Assembly (NCBI GenBank): GCA_949710005.1
Contig: OX453276.1
Span: 27,652,113 to 27,716,112, forward strand
Direction: 5' to 3'
Source: Ricordea florida
Lineage: Eukaryota; Cnidaria; Anthozoa; Corallimorpharia; Ricordeidae
DNA: 64,000 bases
Positions within the stretch are counted from its first letter, which is position 1. Every line of letters begins with the position of its first letter. The notes under the pieces are model-generated. The model saw only the letters and a list, made by a program, of their open reading frames with translations. It was not told the DNA's origin and did not search any database. Position numbers and translations under genes: made by a program. Positions 18,289-25,911 of the stretch are shown here, piece by piece.

Positions 18289-18321
18289 AAAAAGTACAAA
18301 AATTAAATTTTGAATTTTTAA

Positions 18322-18330
18322 TTTAAAGAT
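18322..18330 (+). promoter_or_regulatory. Promoter motif TTTAAAGAT of paralogue 2
   Basis: Intact motif 30 bases before codon 18,352, where the start of paralogue 2 would be expected but AAA is found. Confidence 0.6.
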
Positions 18331-18345
18331 ATAAATATAAAATAA

Positions 18346-19005
18346 AAAAAGAAAAAAATATATAGTGATGATGAATCTATTAATGAAATTGATTTTGAAT
18401 ATATTAATGATAAAAAACTGAGTTTTTGTGATTTTATAGATGTAATAAAGGAAGATTTACTAAAAAAAATATCAGAAAATCGCGGGTTTATTGATGAAAA
18501 TCATAGATATATTTATTTTGAAATTAATTATGATGCTGGTGAAGATTTTTCTGGCGATACTATTTGTTATTTCACCGATATAAATTTTGGTTCTAATGGA
18601 ATATGTGTTGATAAGTTTGTAAAAGATTTATTAAATTCTCTTAATGAAGAGTATAAAAAATGGCTAAAGGGACATGTTAATCATTTTGGGGGACCACATC
18701 ATTTTGTTAATGGTGAATATGTTCTTTATGACAATGATTATGATGATTATTATGCTATGGATGGATTATATTCTGGGTATTATGATAAGGAATGTAATAT
18801 TAATAAATTTGATAAAAAGTTTTTTGTTAAAGAATTAATTGTTTTTTTATATGTAAATGATGATAAAATAGAACATAAAAATAAATTCTACAAAAAATTA
18901 CATGATGAATTAATTGCTGAAGTATGGCATCCAAGTAGGTATTTAGATTGGTGTATCGATATCGAAGAGTTAAGGGATTTGAAAAAAAGATGGAGTATTG
19001 ATTAG
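18346..19005 (+). pseudogene. Acidic Polinton protein, paralogue 2, start codon lost
   Basis: The frame is open from 18,346 and aligns throughout with paralogue 1 (ESINEIDFEYIND..., SFCDFIDVIKEDLLKKIS..., ending WCIDIEELRDLKKRWSID). The codon at 18,352-18,354, in the same position relative to the promoter motif as the ATG of paralogue 1, is AAA. The first in-frame ATG is at 18,757, which would give only the C-terminal 82 residues. It is either a recent pseudogene or reduced to that short form. Confidence 0.65.
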
Positions 19006-19014
19006 AAATAATTA

Positions 19015-19046
19015 TGTTGTATAACACAAGTAAGTGTTACATAACA
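19015..19046 (+). terminator. Hairpin after paralogue 2
   Basis: Identical to the hairpin at 18,257-18,288. It lies between this gene and the convergent gene ending at 19,077, so it may mark the end for both directions. Confidence 0.4.
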
Positions 19047-19076
19047 AAATACGCGAAGTATAAGATACGTTGAAAT

Positions 19077-19712
19077 TTATATAAATCTTAAACTAAAAGT
19101 TATGGGAGATCCCTTAATATCAAGTTTTTTCCATTCATTGTCTAAGATGCTTAAATCAAAGTGGTTTATTAGGTTCTCATATTTTTGAACTGGAATTCTT
19201 GGATATTCTTGTGAGGGTATGTTTGCAAGCAGGTGTGATGGTGAGAGTTTTACAAGTTCTCCATATTTGGTGTTATTCATATATGATGACCTATTATCCA
19301 CTATACTACACATAAGTCTAAGTGGTTCCTTAATCTGTATATTTATGGGGTATAATTTACCAGGTTTTATAATTTCTGGTAGACCTAAACCAACTTGTAG
19401 TCCTTTAGTAAGTTTAATGTTGAAGTTTTTATATGAATATAGATAATCAACAGCATCTGACATAATGATTATTATCTTCGCTTCATCAGAATCATTAAGA
19501 AATATTGATTGAATATTACGAATTGAATATGTACCAGGTTGAATTATTATTAGAGGTTGATTATCTTCATTGGATAATATCTGTTGATTATTAAAATTAA
19601 TCAATCTTTTGGTTTGTATATTACAATCTAGGAGCTGTATCTCTCGAATATTTTTAAGTGGAGGATCGAAATAAATCCTTGTTTCAGAATCATACATTGT
19701 AATACTCAACAT
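19077..19712 (-). CDS. Beta-rich virion-type protein, possible minor capsid (211 aa)
   Basis: The protein is predicted mostly beta from its pattern: an N-terminal YDSETRIYFDPPLKNIREIQ strand pair, LIIIQPGTYSIRNI, and a C-terminal WKKLDIKGSPITFSLRF ending. Similar small beta-rich proteins with a closing G-x-x-ITF-x-L strand accompany capsid genes in Polintons as I remember them, so penton, fibre or minor capsid are candidates, without proof. It is the last gene of the minus-strand structural block. ATG 19,712 lies 32 bases after ATCCTTAAA (plus-strand reading), a variant of the common promoter. Confidence 0.6.
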   Translation of the reverse strand: MLSITMYDSETRIYFDPPLKNIREIQLLDCNIQTKRLINFNNQQILSNEDNQPLIIIQPGTYSIRNIQSIFLNDSDEAKIIIIMSDAVDYLYSYKNFNIKLTKGLQVGLGLPEIIKPGKLYPINIQIKEPLRLMCSIVDNRSSYMNNTKYGELVKLSPSHLLANIPSQEYPRIPVQKYENLINHFDLSILDNEWKKLDIKGSPITFSLRFI

Positions 19713-19735
19713 TTTGTTTTGATTACACCATATTC

Positions 19736-19744
19736 ATCCTTAAA
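19736..19744 (-). promoter_or_regulatory. Promoter motif TTTAAGGAT (minus strand)
   Basis: One mismatch to TTTAAAGAT, 32 bases before ATG 19,712. Confidence 0.5.
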
Positions 19745-19779
19745 TTTCTATAATCAAAACATTAACATTAAATTATAAA

Positions 19780-21342
19780 TTATCGAAATAGATACCAAGC
19801 TATTGCACCACCAACAATCATAAATGCCAAAAGATTATCTTCATGTTGTGTTGATTTAATATTATTTTCGCGCTTAATTGTATCTGTTTGTGTTGTGTCT
19901 GTTTTCATTATGGGTTTTGGATTGGTTTCAGTTTTATGTGGCAACACAACCTTTGAAGATCCTAAATTATGACTTATTCCAACAGGTTTTGTTTCAGTAT
20001 TTAATGAATTATTTACCCCAAATTTCATATCATTTGTGGCTTTCATAAGTTTGTTATTATATCCAACCACACTTTCTGTATTTATAATCATATTACTTGG
20101 CATCAACCAAACACCAGGAGCAATAGCTAAATCAAGCCGTAATTTAGTTTCCTGCACAGATTTTTGATAATTTTTAATAGAATTAGAAATATCATTTTCT
20201 ATAACGCTACTTTCAAATAAAGATAAAAATTCTTGTTGTGTTTCTATTGCACCACCACCATTACCATAAATTGAGTTTCTAGTATTAGCCTGTGATCCTA
20301 ATATACAGTAAACAAAAGCTTCAGCAGATCGATTTAATCTACCAAGACCAGCTTTAGTAAGCCTATGACCGCTTGTAGGAATAAACCAAGCATATTTGTA
20401 ATCACAAAATACATCATTTCGTATAAATGAAATAAGATTACCATTTTCTTTTTTACCGCCATCATCAGAAAATTTATTAAGTGCATCAGGCCATTTATTT
20501 GATTCTTTATCATAATTTCTTATAATATATTCATTTTGATATCCTCCACCTTTTCCATGATAACCTGAATCATAATCAACGAATATGTCACCCAATCCGT
20601 TGTTTCTTCCACCTTTCCATCTAAAGTCAGCAGATGTACTAACTCCAAATTCTGAACACAATCGATGATATGCAACTTTATTATATGGATTATTATTCAT
20701 CATAAAAGGTTGTTCATCGGGCAAAGGTAGTTTCAATTCATACAATATTCGCCTTATTGTGAAATATATATGAAACTTTATAAAACTGCTCACAACTTTA
20801 GGATAATTTAGACTTTCAAAAGGACTTACACCACAACCAGATGTTGCACACCATACTGCAAAGTTAAGTTGTTGAGGCCAATAATTAATATCAGGAGCAT
20901 TAAGCCATTTTCTACTTTGTTTTCCAGATTTGAATGTTACAACTTGAGATGTAAATATGTTTCTCATCTTTGCTGTGAATTTCTTTGTATTTGAAACGTA
21001 TATATCTAGAAAGGTTAGCATTTTTGTTACATCAGTTGTAAAGTCATCAAAGTTAATAGCGGGTATTGGGTAAGATTGATTTGTTATGGTTAAACTCTTT
21101 GGGAAATATGTAGAACTCACTTCAGCGGCACTCAGCCCTAAATCTTTCCATAAAAGTTTTTTCAAACTTGGTGATAGATCATCAGTCCAGGTTTTTCCAG
21201 TTGGATCATCATTTGACATGATTGTTGTTCCATTAACTTTCCACTTAATATATCCTCCATATGAATCATTTAAAAATGTAAATTTATCAATGTTAACCTT
21301 TGGATATCTATTTTTGAAGTCATTAAGTAACATTTTATTCAT
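19780..21342 (-). CDS. Conserved Polinton virion-type protein with C-terminal membrane segment (520 aa)
   Basis: The frame is open to 21,429 but begins there with TTG after a stop. ATG 21,342 (MNKMLLNDFKNRYP) lies 31 bases from a GTCTTTAAA promoter motif and is chosen. Recognisable segments are LNFAVWCATSGCGVSPFE, RLTKAGLGRLNRSAEAFVYC, SQANTRNSIYGNGGGAI and PGVWLMPSNMIINTESVVGY; the C-terminus is hydrophobic (LLAFMIVGGAIAWYLF), a tail anchor. I recall similar unnamed proteins from other cnidarian Polintons but no assigned function. Its size and place in the structural block suggest a virion or membrane protein. Confidence 0.7.
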   Translation of the reverse strand: MNKMLLNDFKNRYPKVNIDKFTFLNDSYGGYIKWKVNGTTIMSNDDPTGKTWTDDLSPSLKKLLWKDLGLSAAEVSSTYFPKSLTITNQSYPIPAINFDDFTTDVTKMLTFLDIYVSNTKKFTAKMRNIFTSQVVTFKSGKQSRKWLNAPDINYWPQQLNFAVWCATSGCGVSPFESLNYPKVVSSFIKFHIYFTIRRILYELKLPLPDEQPFMMNNNPYNKVAYHRLCSEFGVSTSADFRWKGGRNNGLGDIFVDYDSGYHGKGGGYQNEYIIRNYDKESNKWPDALNKFSDDGGKKENGNLISFIRNDVFCDYKYAWFIPTSGHRLTKAGLGRLNRSAEAFVYCILGSQANTRNSIYGNGGGAIETQQEFLSLFESSVIENDISNSIKNYQKSVQETKLRLDLAIAPGVWLMPSNMIINTESVVGYNNKLMKATNDMKFGVNNSLNTETKPVGISHNLGSSKVVLPHKTETNPKPIMKTDTTQTDTIKRENNIKSTQHEDNLLAFMIVGGAIAWYLFR

Positions 21343-21364
21343 TGTGTTTAGAATAAGATGTAAA

Positions 21365-21373
21365 GTCTTTAAA
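21365..21373 (-). promoter_or_regulatory. Promoter motif TTTAAAGAC that decides the 520-aa start
   Basis: Lies 31 bases before ATG 21,342, inside the longer TTG-started frame, so transcripts would begin downstream of the longer start. Confidence 0.6.
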
Positions 21374-21463
21374 TTATCTAACTGTAGGGTGGGCCAGCTT
21401 CGTTGATATTTCTTATACCTGCAAAACAATTACATCCAACATCAGTTCTCTCATATGAAATTT

Positions 21464-22117
21464 TTAATGTGCGGGAGTACTAGTGGTTAGTTCTTTTATT
21501 AGATCTGCTCGAACTTCTCTTCTTATCTGAGACATGTTTAAGTTTTTTTCTGTATCTCTCCTAAATTTTTGCCGGATTTCTAGTTTTAGTTTTTGGAACT
21601 TTTCCAATTCTGCTAAAATTATAGAAAATTCTTGATCAGATATAACATTATCTTTCAAAGCTTTTGAAACCAAATCGTTAATAGTGTTTAATTTTGATTT
21701 TGCAATTGAAGCGGTCTGTTCATGCTTGCTAACTTTATTTGAAAGTCTTTTTGATGCTGCACCAAATCCAACAGATACTCCACCAAAAATTCCACCGACA
21801 ACGCCCAAAGGCACACCAAAAACAGCACCAAAACCAGTAAGAGAAGTTCCAAGACCACTTGCAGATAGAATAACTGAAACCACTCCACCGCAAACACTGA
21901 TTTTTGTAAATATTCCTCTTGCTCTATTGTATTTTTTCCTTACATCTTCATAATGTTTTATTTCTCTCTCAAGATTTTGTAATACTTCACTCGATTTTTG
22001 CAATCTGAAATTAACCGACTGAAGGGGGGAACTTGTATTAACATTATTAGGCAATTGTGGATAAATCGAGCTTTGCTCAGGACCGGCTGCGCCGTAAATT
22101 CTATTATACTCATCCAT
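21464..22117 (-). CDS. Gly-rich membrane-active-type Polinton protein (217 aa)
   Basis: An N-terminal low-complexity region and a helical segment (SSEVLQNLEREIKHYEDV) precede a long Gly/Val/Ser hydrophobic stretch (about residues 72-118, LSASGLGTSLTGFGAV, GVPLGVVGGIFGG) typical of membrane-inserting hairpins, then a helical tail (DLVSKALKDNVISDQEFSII). It resembles unnamed proteins of other cnidarian Polintons. A role in membrane penetration or virion structure is inferred only from composition. ATG 22,117 is 35 bases from an intact promoter motif. Confidence 0.65.
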   Translation of the reverse strand: MDEYNRIYGAAGPEQSSIYPQLPNNVNTSSPLQSVNFRLQKSSEVLQNLEREIKHYEDVRKKYNRARGIFTKISVCGGVVSVILSASGLGTSLTGFGAVFGVPLGVVGGIFGGVSVGFGAASKRLSNKVSKHEQTASIAKSKLNTINDLVSKALKDNVISDQEFSIILAELEKFQKLKLEIRQKFRRDTEKNLNMSQIRREVRADLIKELTTSTPAH

Positions 22118-22143
22118 ATTGTATTTTTACTGATCAACATGAT

Positions 22144-22152
22144 ATCTTTAAA
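22144..22152 (-). promoter_or_regulatory. Promoter motif TTTAAAGAT (minus strand)
   Basis: Exact motif 35 bases before ATG 22,117. Confidence 0.65.
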
Positions 22153-22170
22153 TTGATACGATTAGGGTTG

Positions 22171-23424
22171 CTACTTTCTCTTCTTTTTAAACTGTTCCAC
22201 AAAATATAGAACCACAGCCATTATCAACAACCAAGCATTCTTACCTAAAAATCCAATAACTTCACCAGCTGTTTTGAATAGAAAGCTAACTATTGCACCA
22301 ACCATTCCGGGTAATATTTCACCTAATTTTTTACCTATAGTTTTCAAGCCATTACCAACTCCTTTACCCAATGTTGTTAGCCCCTTTGAAAGATTAGAAA
22401 CTATAACCCCAATTATTATACCTACAGCACTAATAATAGCAAAGACTGTAAAACCATACTTTTTGAAGATGTACTTTAATCTTTCTCGTAATGGTAGATT
22501 TTTAAGTATTTCATCTTTTCTACTCTCGATAGCTGATATTTGTTCTTCACTTGAGATTATTTTATTTCTGATTTGTTCTCTTAATTTATCAACCTCTGAT
22601 TGTAATCGTTCATTACTTTGTTCTAACTTTATTAAATTGGATTTACCCTTCTTATATTTGTCTATTTCTTCTTTGTATAATTTTGTTTCACTCAAAAGTT
22701 TCTCACCTTGTATTTTTAATTCTATATTCTGTTTAACGGTTTCATTAAAAAGACTTTTATTTTCAGCTTTTTCTACCTGTTGTATCTCAATGAATTCGCG
22801 CAGTTCTTTTTCTCTTTCTACATATCGGTTAATCTCCTGTGGATATACTTCTGCGGTTGCTTTCAATCCTTGTAATGCATTATCTAATTCCTTAATTTTT
22901 TCATTAGCTTTTTTCAATTCTGACTCGGTATTATTATATTTTTCCAACATTGTCGCATAATCAGCACCTAGAGATTTTCTCATTGTTTTTGGTAATTCTT
23001 CAAGATTAAGCACTCCATTTTTATCAACCAATGTATGTGGTACAGAACCCCTCCTATTACTAAATTCTACGATTAAACTACCATCTTCTCCAAATGTTAC
23101 ATTAAATGTTCTATCATCAGGATTGTAATTTGGAAAATAACGTTTTAGTTGTTGCCCTGCTTCTCTCCTTTTATTGTATTCCTCATCTCTTTCTCTAAAA
23201 ACATCACCTAGGTTCCTTCGTTCAGTTGTTTTATCCCATTCAGCCCGGCTCCTTACTTCGTAATCTATTCCTCCCTTAGGTCGGTTATATTCATCATAAC
23301 CGGCATAATCTTGATCAATAGCGGTAGTAGATGTATTTGGGCTTTGATAAAATGTATTATCTTTATCATCATTATCATCATCAGATCCTTTTGGTAAATC
23401 TTCTAATGGTATTTCTTCATCCAT
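22171..23424 (-). CDS. Coiled-coil protein with three C-terminal membrane segments (417 aa)
   Basis: The first 130 residues are polar and acidic. Residues about 150-315 are a long coiled coil (ELKKANEKIKELDNALQGL, KLEQSNERLQSEVDKLREQI). The end carries hydrophobic segments at about 325-345 (FTVFAIISAVGIIIGVIV), 371-393 and 397-411, closing with KKKRK. This layout resembles tape-measure-like or scaffold proteins, but no homology is claimed. ATG 23,424 lies 32 bases from an exact TTTAAAGAT. It stands among other membrane proteins of the structural block. Confidence 0.65.
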   Translation of the reverse strand: MDEEIPLEDLPKGSDDDNDDKDNTFYQSPNTSTTAIDQDYAGYDEYNRPKGGIDYEVRSRAEWDKTTERRNLGDVFRERDEEYNKRREAGQQLKRYFPNYNPDDRTFNVTFGEDGSLIVEFSNRRGSVPHTLVDKNGVLNLEELPKTMRKSLGADYATMLEKYNNTESELKKANEKIKELDNALQGLKATAEVYPQEINRYVEREKELREFIEIQQVEKAENKSLFNETVKQNIELKIQGEKLLSETKLYKEEIDKYKKGKSNLIKLEQSNERLQSEVDKLREQIRNKIISSEEQISAIESRKDEILKNLPLRERLKYIFKKYGFTVFAIISAVGIIIGVIVSNLSKGLTTLGKGVGNGLKTIGKKLGEILPGMVGAIVSFLFKTAGEVIGFLGKNAWLLIMAVVLYFVEQFKKKRK

Positions 23425-23447
23425 GATTTTTTACTCATCAGTAAGAA

Positions 23448-23456
23448 ATCTTTAAA
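23448..23456 (-). promoter_or_regulatory. Promoter motif TTTAAAGAT (minus strand)
   Basis: Exact motif 32 bases before ATG 23,424. Confidence 0.65.
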
Positions 23457-23474
23457 TTAATCACACACACTTTA

Positions 23475-23867
23475 CTATAAGAATTTACTAGATATATAAC
23501 CTAATGATAACATACCACCACCTACATATAACATCTCTCCCGTCTTTTGGTTATCACTAGGTGTATAATAATCTGAGAATTTTGGTTCATGCATTTGACT
23601 ATATAATTCCAAAGCTTCATCTGTTTTTGAAATATTTTGTGATGCTTGATATTTATCATTTTTTTGTTGCACTTTCCAATCAATGAGTTTCTGTCTTTTT
23701 TCTTGATATTCAGCATAATCTTTTTGATATTTTTCCATTGCTTTATCGTGTCGTATTTTTTCTGTATCTGTTTTATCGCCTGAGAGATATTTTGCAAGAT
23801 ATGATCCACCAACAAATGTTGTTGCATTCAAAATAGCTCCTCCAACAAGCATTGCTATTGTTGCCAT
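23475..23867 (-). CDS. Small Polinton membrane protein with helical linker (130 aa)
   Basis: A hydrophobic start (MLVGGAILNATTFVGGSYLA) is followed by a charged helix (KYQKDYAEYQEKRQKLIDWK), a conserved EPKFSDYYTPSDNQK motif and a second hydrophobic end (GGGMLSLGYISSKFL). I recall the same EPKFSDFYxPSxxQK signature in other cnidarian Polintons; function unknown. The upstream motif is weak (CCTAAAGGG, about 33 bases from the start), so expression may depend on the gene before it. Confidence 0.65.
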   Translation of the reverse strand: MATIAMLVGGAILNATTFVGGSYLAKYLSGDKTDTEKIRHDKAMEKYQKDYAEYQEKRQKLIDWKVQQKNDKYQASQNISKTDEALELYSQMHEPKFSDYYTPSDNQKTGEMLYVGGGMLSLGYISSKFL

Positions 23868-23895
23868 ATTTTTTTTTATTTTGAGGTTACTCCCT

Positions 23896-24114
23896 TTAGG
23901 TCGGTAATATCTTTTGATCCTCTAAATATGTTTTTAGATACATACTACCCGACAATACAGCTACCCATTTAGCATAGTTTGTAATACTTGAGGATGGATC
24001 GTTCATAAATGATTCTTTCATAGCTTTTTTAGCTACATAACCAACTCCAGCTGCTAATCCAATAAGGACTGCAGAATCAGTAACAGTTTTCACAAGTTTG
24101 TTTTCGGATGACAT
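23896..24114 (-). CDS. Small two-segment membrane protein (72 aa)
   Basis: Two hydrophobic stretches (SAVLIGLAAGVGYVA and YAKWVAVLSGSMYL) flank a short polar loop. No family is recognised. It has its own exact promoter motif 30 bases upstream and sits 28 bases from the next gene, so it is likely a genuine small gene. Confidence 0.55.
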   Translation of the reverse strand: MSSENKLVKTVTDSAVLIGLAAGVGYVAKKAMKESFMNDPSSSITNYAKWVAVLSGSMYLKTYLEDQKILPT

Positions 24115-24135
24115 GATTTTTTACTACATCAGTAT

Positions 24136-24144
24136 ATCTTTAAA
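24136..24144 (-). promoter_or_regulatory. Promoter motif TTTAAAGAT (minus strand)
   Basis: Exact motif 30 bases before ATG 24,114. Confidence 0.65.
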
Positions 24145-24168
24145 CTGTTTCACAAATGTACTTTCTAC

Positions 24169-24663
24169 TTATATCATTCCTATTTTCAACGGAGCTGGTC
24201 CTTTGGGAGGTGTTTGCGGTATAGGAATCTTTGTAGGTTGTGTTTTTTGAGGAACTTGTGATAAATCAGGTATTCTGTTTTTATAATCCTCCTTTTCGGC
24301 TTTGTCGGTCTTTAGACTTTGCCGGTATCTCATAAAAATATCAAATGCGGTGAAACCTATTCCAACAATGGATAATACAGTTGTAAAAGATAGCTCTGGA
24401 AGCCACGCTTTAGATTCACTATCTGTATTTTTATTTCGCTCCGCGGCTCGTAATGTCTCTTCTTCTTCACGTTTCATTTTCTCCTCAGCTCGTAGGGTCT
24501 CTCTAGCTAATGCTTCTTTTGCTTTTTTATTATATTCAGCTAATTTTTTACCAGCAGCGACTTTTTTAGGGTCTTTCTCCCTCTTTTTTGAAGAACTAAC
24601 CTCAGTTTTTTGATCTTCTTTTGGTGGTTCTCTAGTAATTTGTTCAACAACTTCTTCAGACAT
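24169..24663 (-). CDS. Charged Polinton protein with one membrane segment (164 aa)
   Basis: The start is placed at ATG 24,663 (MSEEVVEQ), 30 bases from an exact promoter motif; the upstream ATG 24,678 would be only 15 bases away. The N-terminal half is highly charged (KKREKDPKKVAAGKKLAEY, then Arg/Glu helices), followed by one membrane segment (FTTVLSIVGIGFTAFDIF) and a Pro-rich tail (PTKIPIPQTPPKGPAPL). The basic half could bind DNA; that is inference. No family is recognised. Confidence 0.6.
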   Translation of the reverse strand: MSEEVVEQITREPPKEDQKTEVSSSKKREKDPKKVAAGKKLAEYNKKAKEALARETLRAEEKMKREEEETLRAAERNKNTDSESKAWLPELSFTTVLSIVGIGFTAFDIFMRYRQSLKTDKAEKEDYKNRIPDLSQVPQKTQPTKIPIPQTPPKGPAPLKIGMI

Positions 24664-24684
24664 TATTTTACATATCATTAAGAA

Positions 24685-24693
24685 ATCTTTAAA
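24685..24693 (-). promoter_or_regulatory. Promoter motif TTTAAAGAT that decides the 164-aa start
   Basis: Exact motif, 30 bases before ATG 24,663 and 15 before ATG 24,678; only the former fits the spacing of the other genes. Confidence 0.65.
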
Positions 24694-24699
24694 TCATGC

Positions 24700-25245
24700 T
24701 TAGTGTACAGTATCATATCCATCAACAGCCTGCTCAGTCATACTTGAAACCTCTTGTTTTTTATGCTCAGTCATACTTGTAAATTGTTGTATTTTGTTGA
24801 ATTTTATGTGTTTAACAACCTGAAATACTCCGCTAGCAAGTGCTGTTAATCTTCCTGCCTTCAATGCTAATAGACCTACAATGTTTGTAAGTTCACGATT
24901 AACTAAATCATCATTCTTCAAATCAGCACAAAGAGATTCTATATCGTCTACAGGAACTATGTAAGAAATGACTTTAGAAACTAATTGAAGGGATGAATCT
25001 ACTAATCCACCATTAATTTTCTTACCTAATACTGCTTGATAACGATTATAATATTTTTCAACATCTTTTACTGATAATTTTTTTACATCACCTAGACTAA
25101 TTTCAATACCTAAATATTCCTTTGTAGTTCCAAGAGCCGCGAGAATCGCTATCGATTCTTGTTTTATTTCAAGTTCATGTTCCTCTCTTCGTTCGGTATC
25201 ATCATTATCTTTTGTTTCTACAATATAATCTTCAATTTCTGTCAT
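24700..25245 (-). CDS. Conserved helical Polinton protein (181 aa)
   Basis: Mostly helical. An acidic N-terminus (DNDDTERREEHELEIKQE) precedes a core LGIEISLGDVKKLSVKDVEKYYNRYQAVLGKK and a hydrophobic helix (LLALKAGRLTALASGVFQVV); the tail carries SMTE twice from a small internal duplication. Function is unknown; the position next to the packaging ATPase suggests assembly or packaging. ATG 25,245 lies 31 bases from ATTTTTAAA, a one-mismatch promoter motif. Confidence 0.65.
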   Translation of the reverse strand: MTEIEDYIVETKDNDDTERREEHELEIKQESIAILAALGTTKEYLGIEISLGDVKKLSVKDVEKYYNRYQAVLGKKINGGLVDSSLQLVSKVISYIVPVDDIESLCADLKNDDLVNRELTNIVGLLALKAGRLTALASGVFQVVKHIKFNKIQQFTSMTEHKKQEVSSMTEQAVDGYDTVH

Positions 25246-25267
25246 CTTTTTTGGTAATACATGGATT

Positions 25268-25276
25268 ATTTTTAAA
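25268..25276 (-). promoter_or_regulatory. Promoter motif TTTAAAAAT (minus strand)
   Basis: One mismatch to the consensus, 31 bases before ATG 25,245. Confidence 0.5.
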
Positions 25277-25281
25277 TCACT

Positions 25282-25899
25282 TCAGGGAATCTCTAAATAG
25301 CAATTAAATGGGTGACGTAAAGATAAACAAAGTCTAGAATATTTTTCATTTTTTAGTAGTTCTACAAATTTTTTACATGTTTCAGAGTCTAAATCACCAC
25401 CATAATCTTCGAAAAACATCTTCATTCCTTTTTGTGATGGGTTATGGAAAGTAACAACGCAAGCTACATTTTCACGGAATGGTTTTGCTATCGATGTTAT
25501 TTGCTGAGTGAGAACCCATAATGATAATCCATGATGCCTTCCAGAGAATGCTAAATCTATAAACTTATTCGATCGTTTCTTAAGATCATTCGAAACAGCA
25601 CAATCATCTAAAATTATTAGTGTATTTGTACCAGAGAATAAAGTTTGACAATCAGTTAACAATTCATTAATCTCATCTATATTACTAGCATCAGGTGATA
25701 ATACAAAGAAACGTTTATCTCCTCGAGCAAAATTATGATAGGTTTTATTTTTAGAATAAGTTGGGCATATTAGAACAATGAATTCAAACAATTTTCGAAA
25801 TGGACCTCGGAGTTGATCTACGATGTACTTTGTCTTTCCACAATTTGTTGGTCCAGTTATAATACAATGAAAAGGAATTTTATCTCGTAATTCTTCCAT
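25282..25899 (-). CDS. A32/FtsK-HerA-like genome packaging ATPase (205 aa)
   Basis: Walker A GPTNCGKT at residues 16-23, Walker B LIILDD at 94-99, a sensor-like VLTQQ at 129-133 and a possible arginine finger in FREN at 142. Order, size and the SGRHHGLSLWVLTQQ segment fit the packaging ATPases of Polintons, adintoviruses and related double-jelly-roll viruses, which drive DNA into capsids. It starts 12 bases after the capsid stop; a diverged promoter motif lies within the capsid gene's end, so the two are tightly packed. Confidence 0.9.
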   Translation of the reverse strand: MEELRDKIPFHCIITGPTNCGKTKYIVDQLRGPFRKLFEFIVLICPTYSKNKTYHNFARGDKRFFVLSPDASNIDEINELLTDCQTLFSGTNTLIILDDCAVSNDLKKRSNKFIDLAFSGRHHGLSLWVLTQQITSIAKPFRENVACVVTFHNPSQKGMKMFFEDYGGDLDSETCKKFVELLKNEKYSRLCLSLRHPFNCYLEIP

Positions 25900-25911
25900 C
25901 TTTTCTTTTTA

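Noticed and set aside
22274-22960. 228-codon plus-strand frame
   Set aside because: Shadow of the 417-residue Polinton gene on the other strand; Ser/Leu-rich composition mirrors Glu/Lys coiled-coil codons.
24663-24678. Start of the charged Polinton protein at ATG 24,678
   Set aside because: Only 15 bases from the promoter motif, whereas all other genes keep 28-35; the ATG at 24,663 fits.
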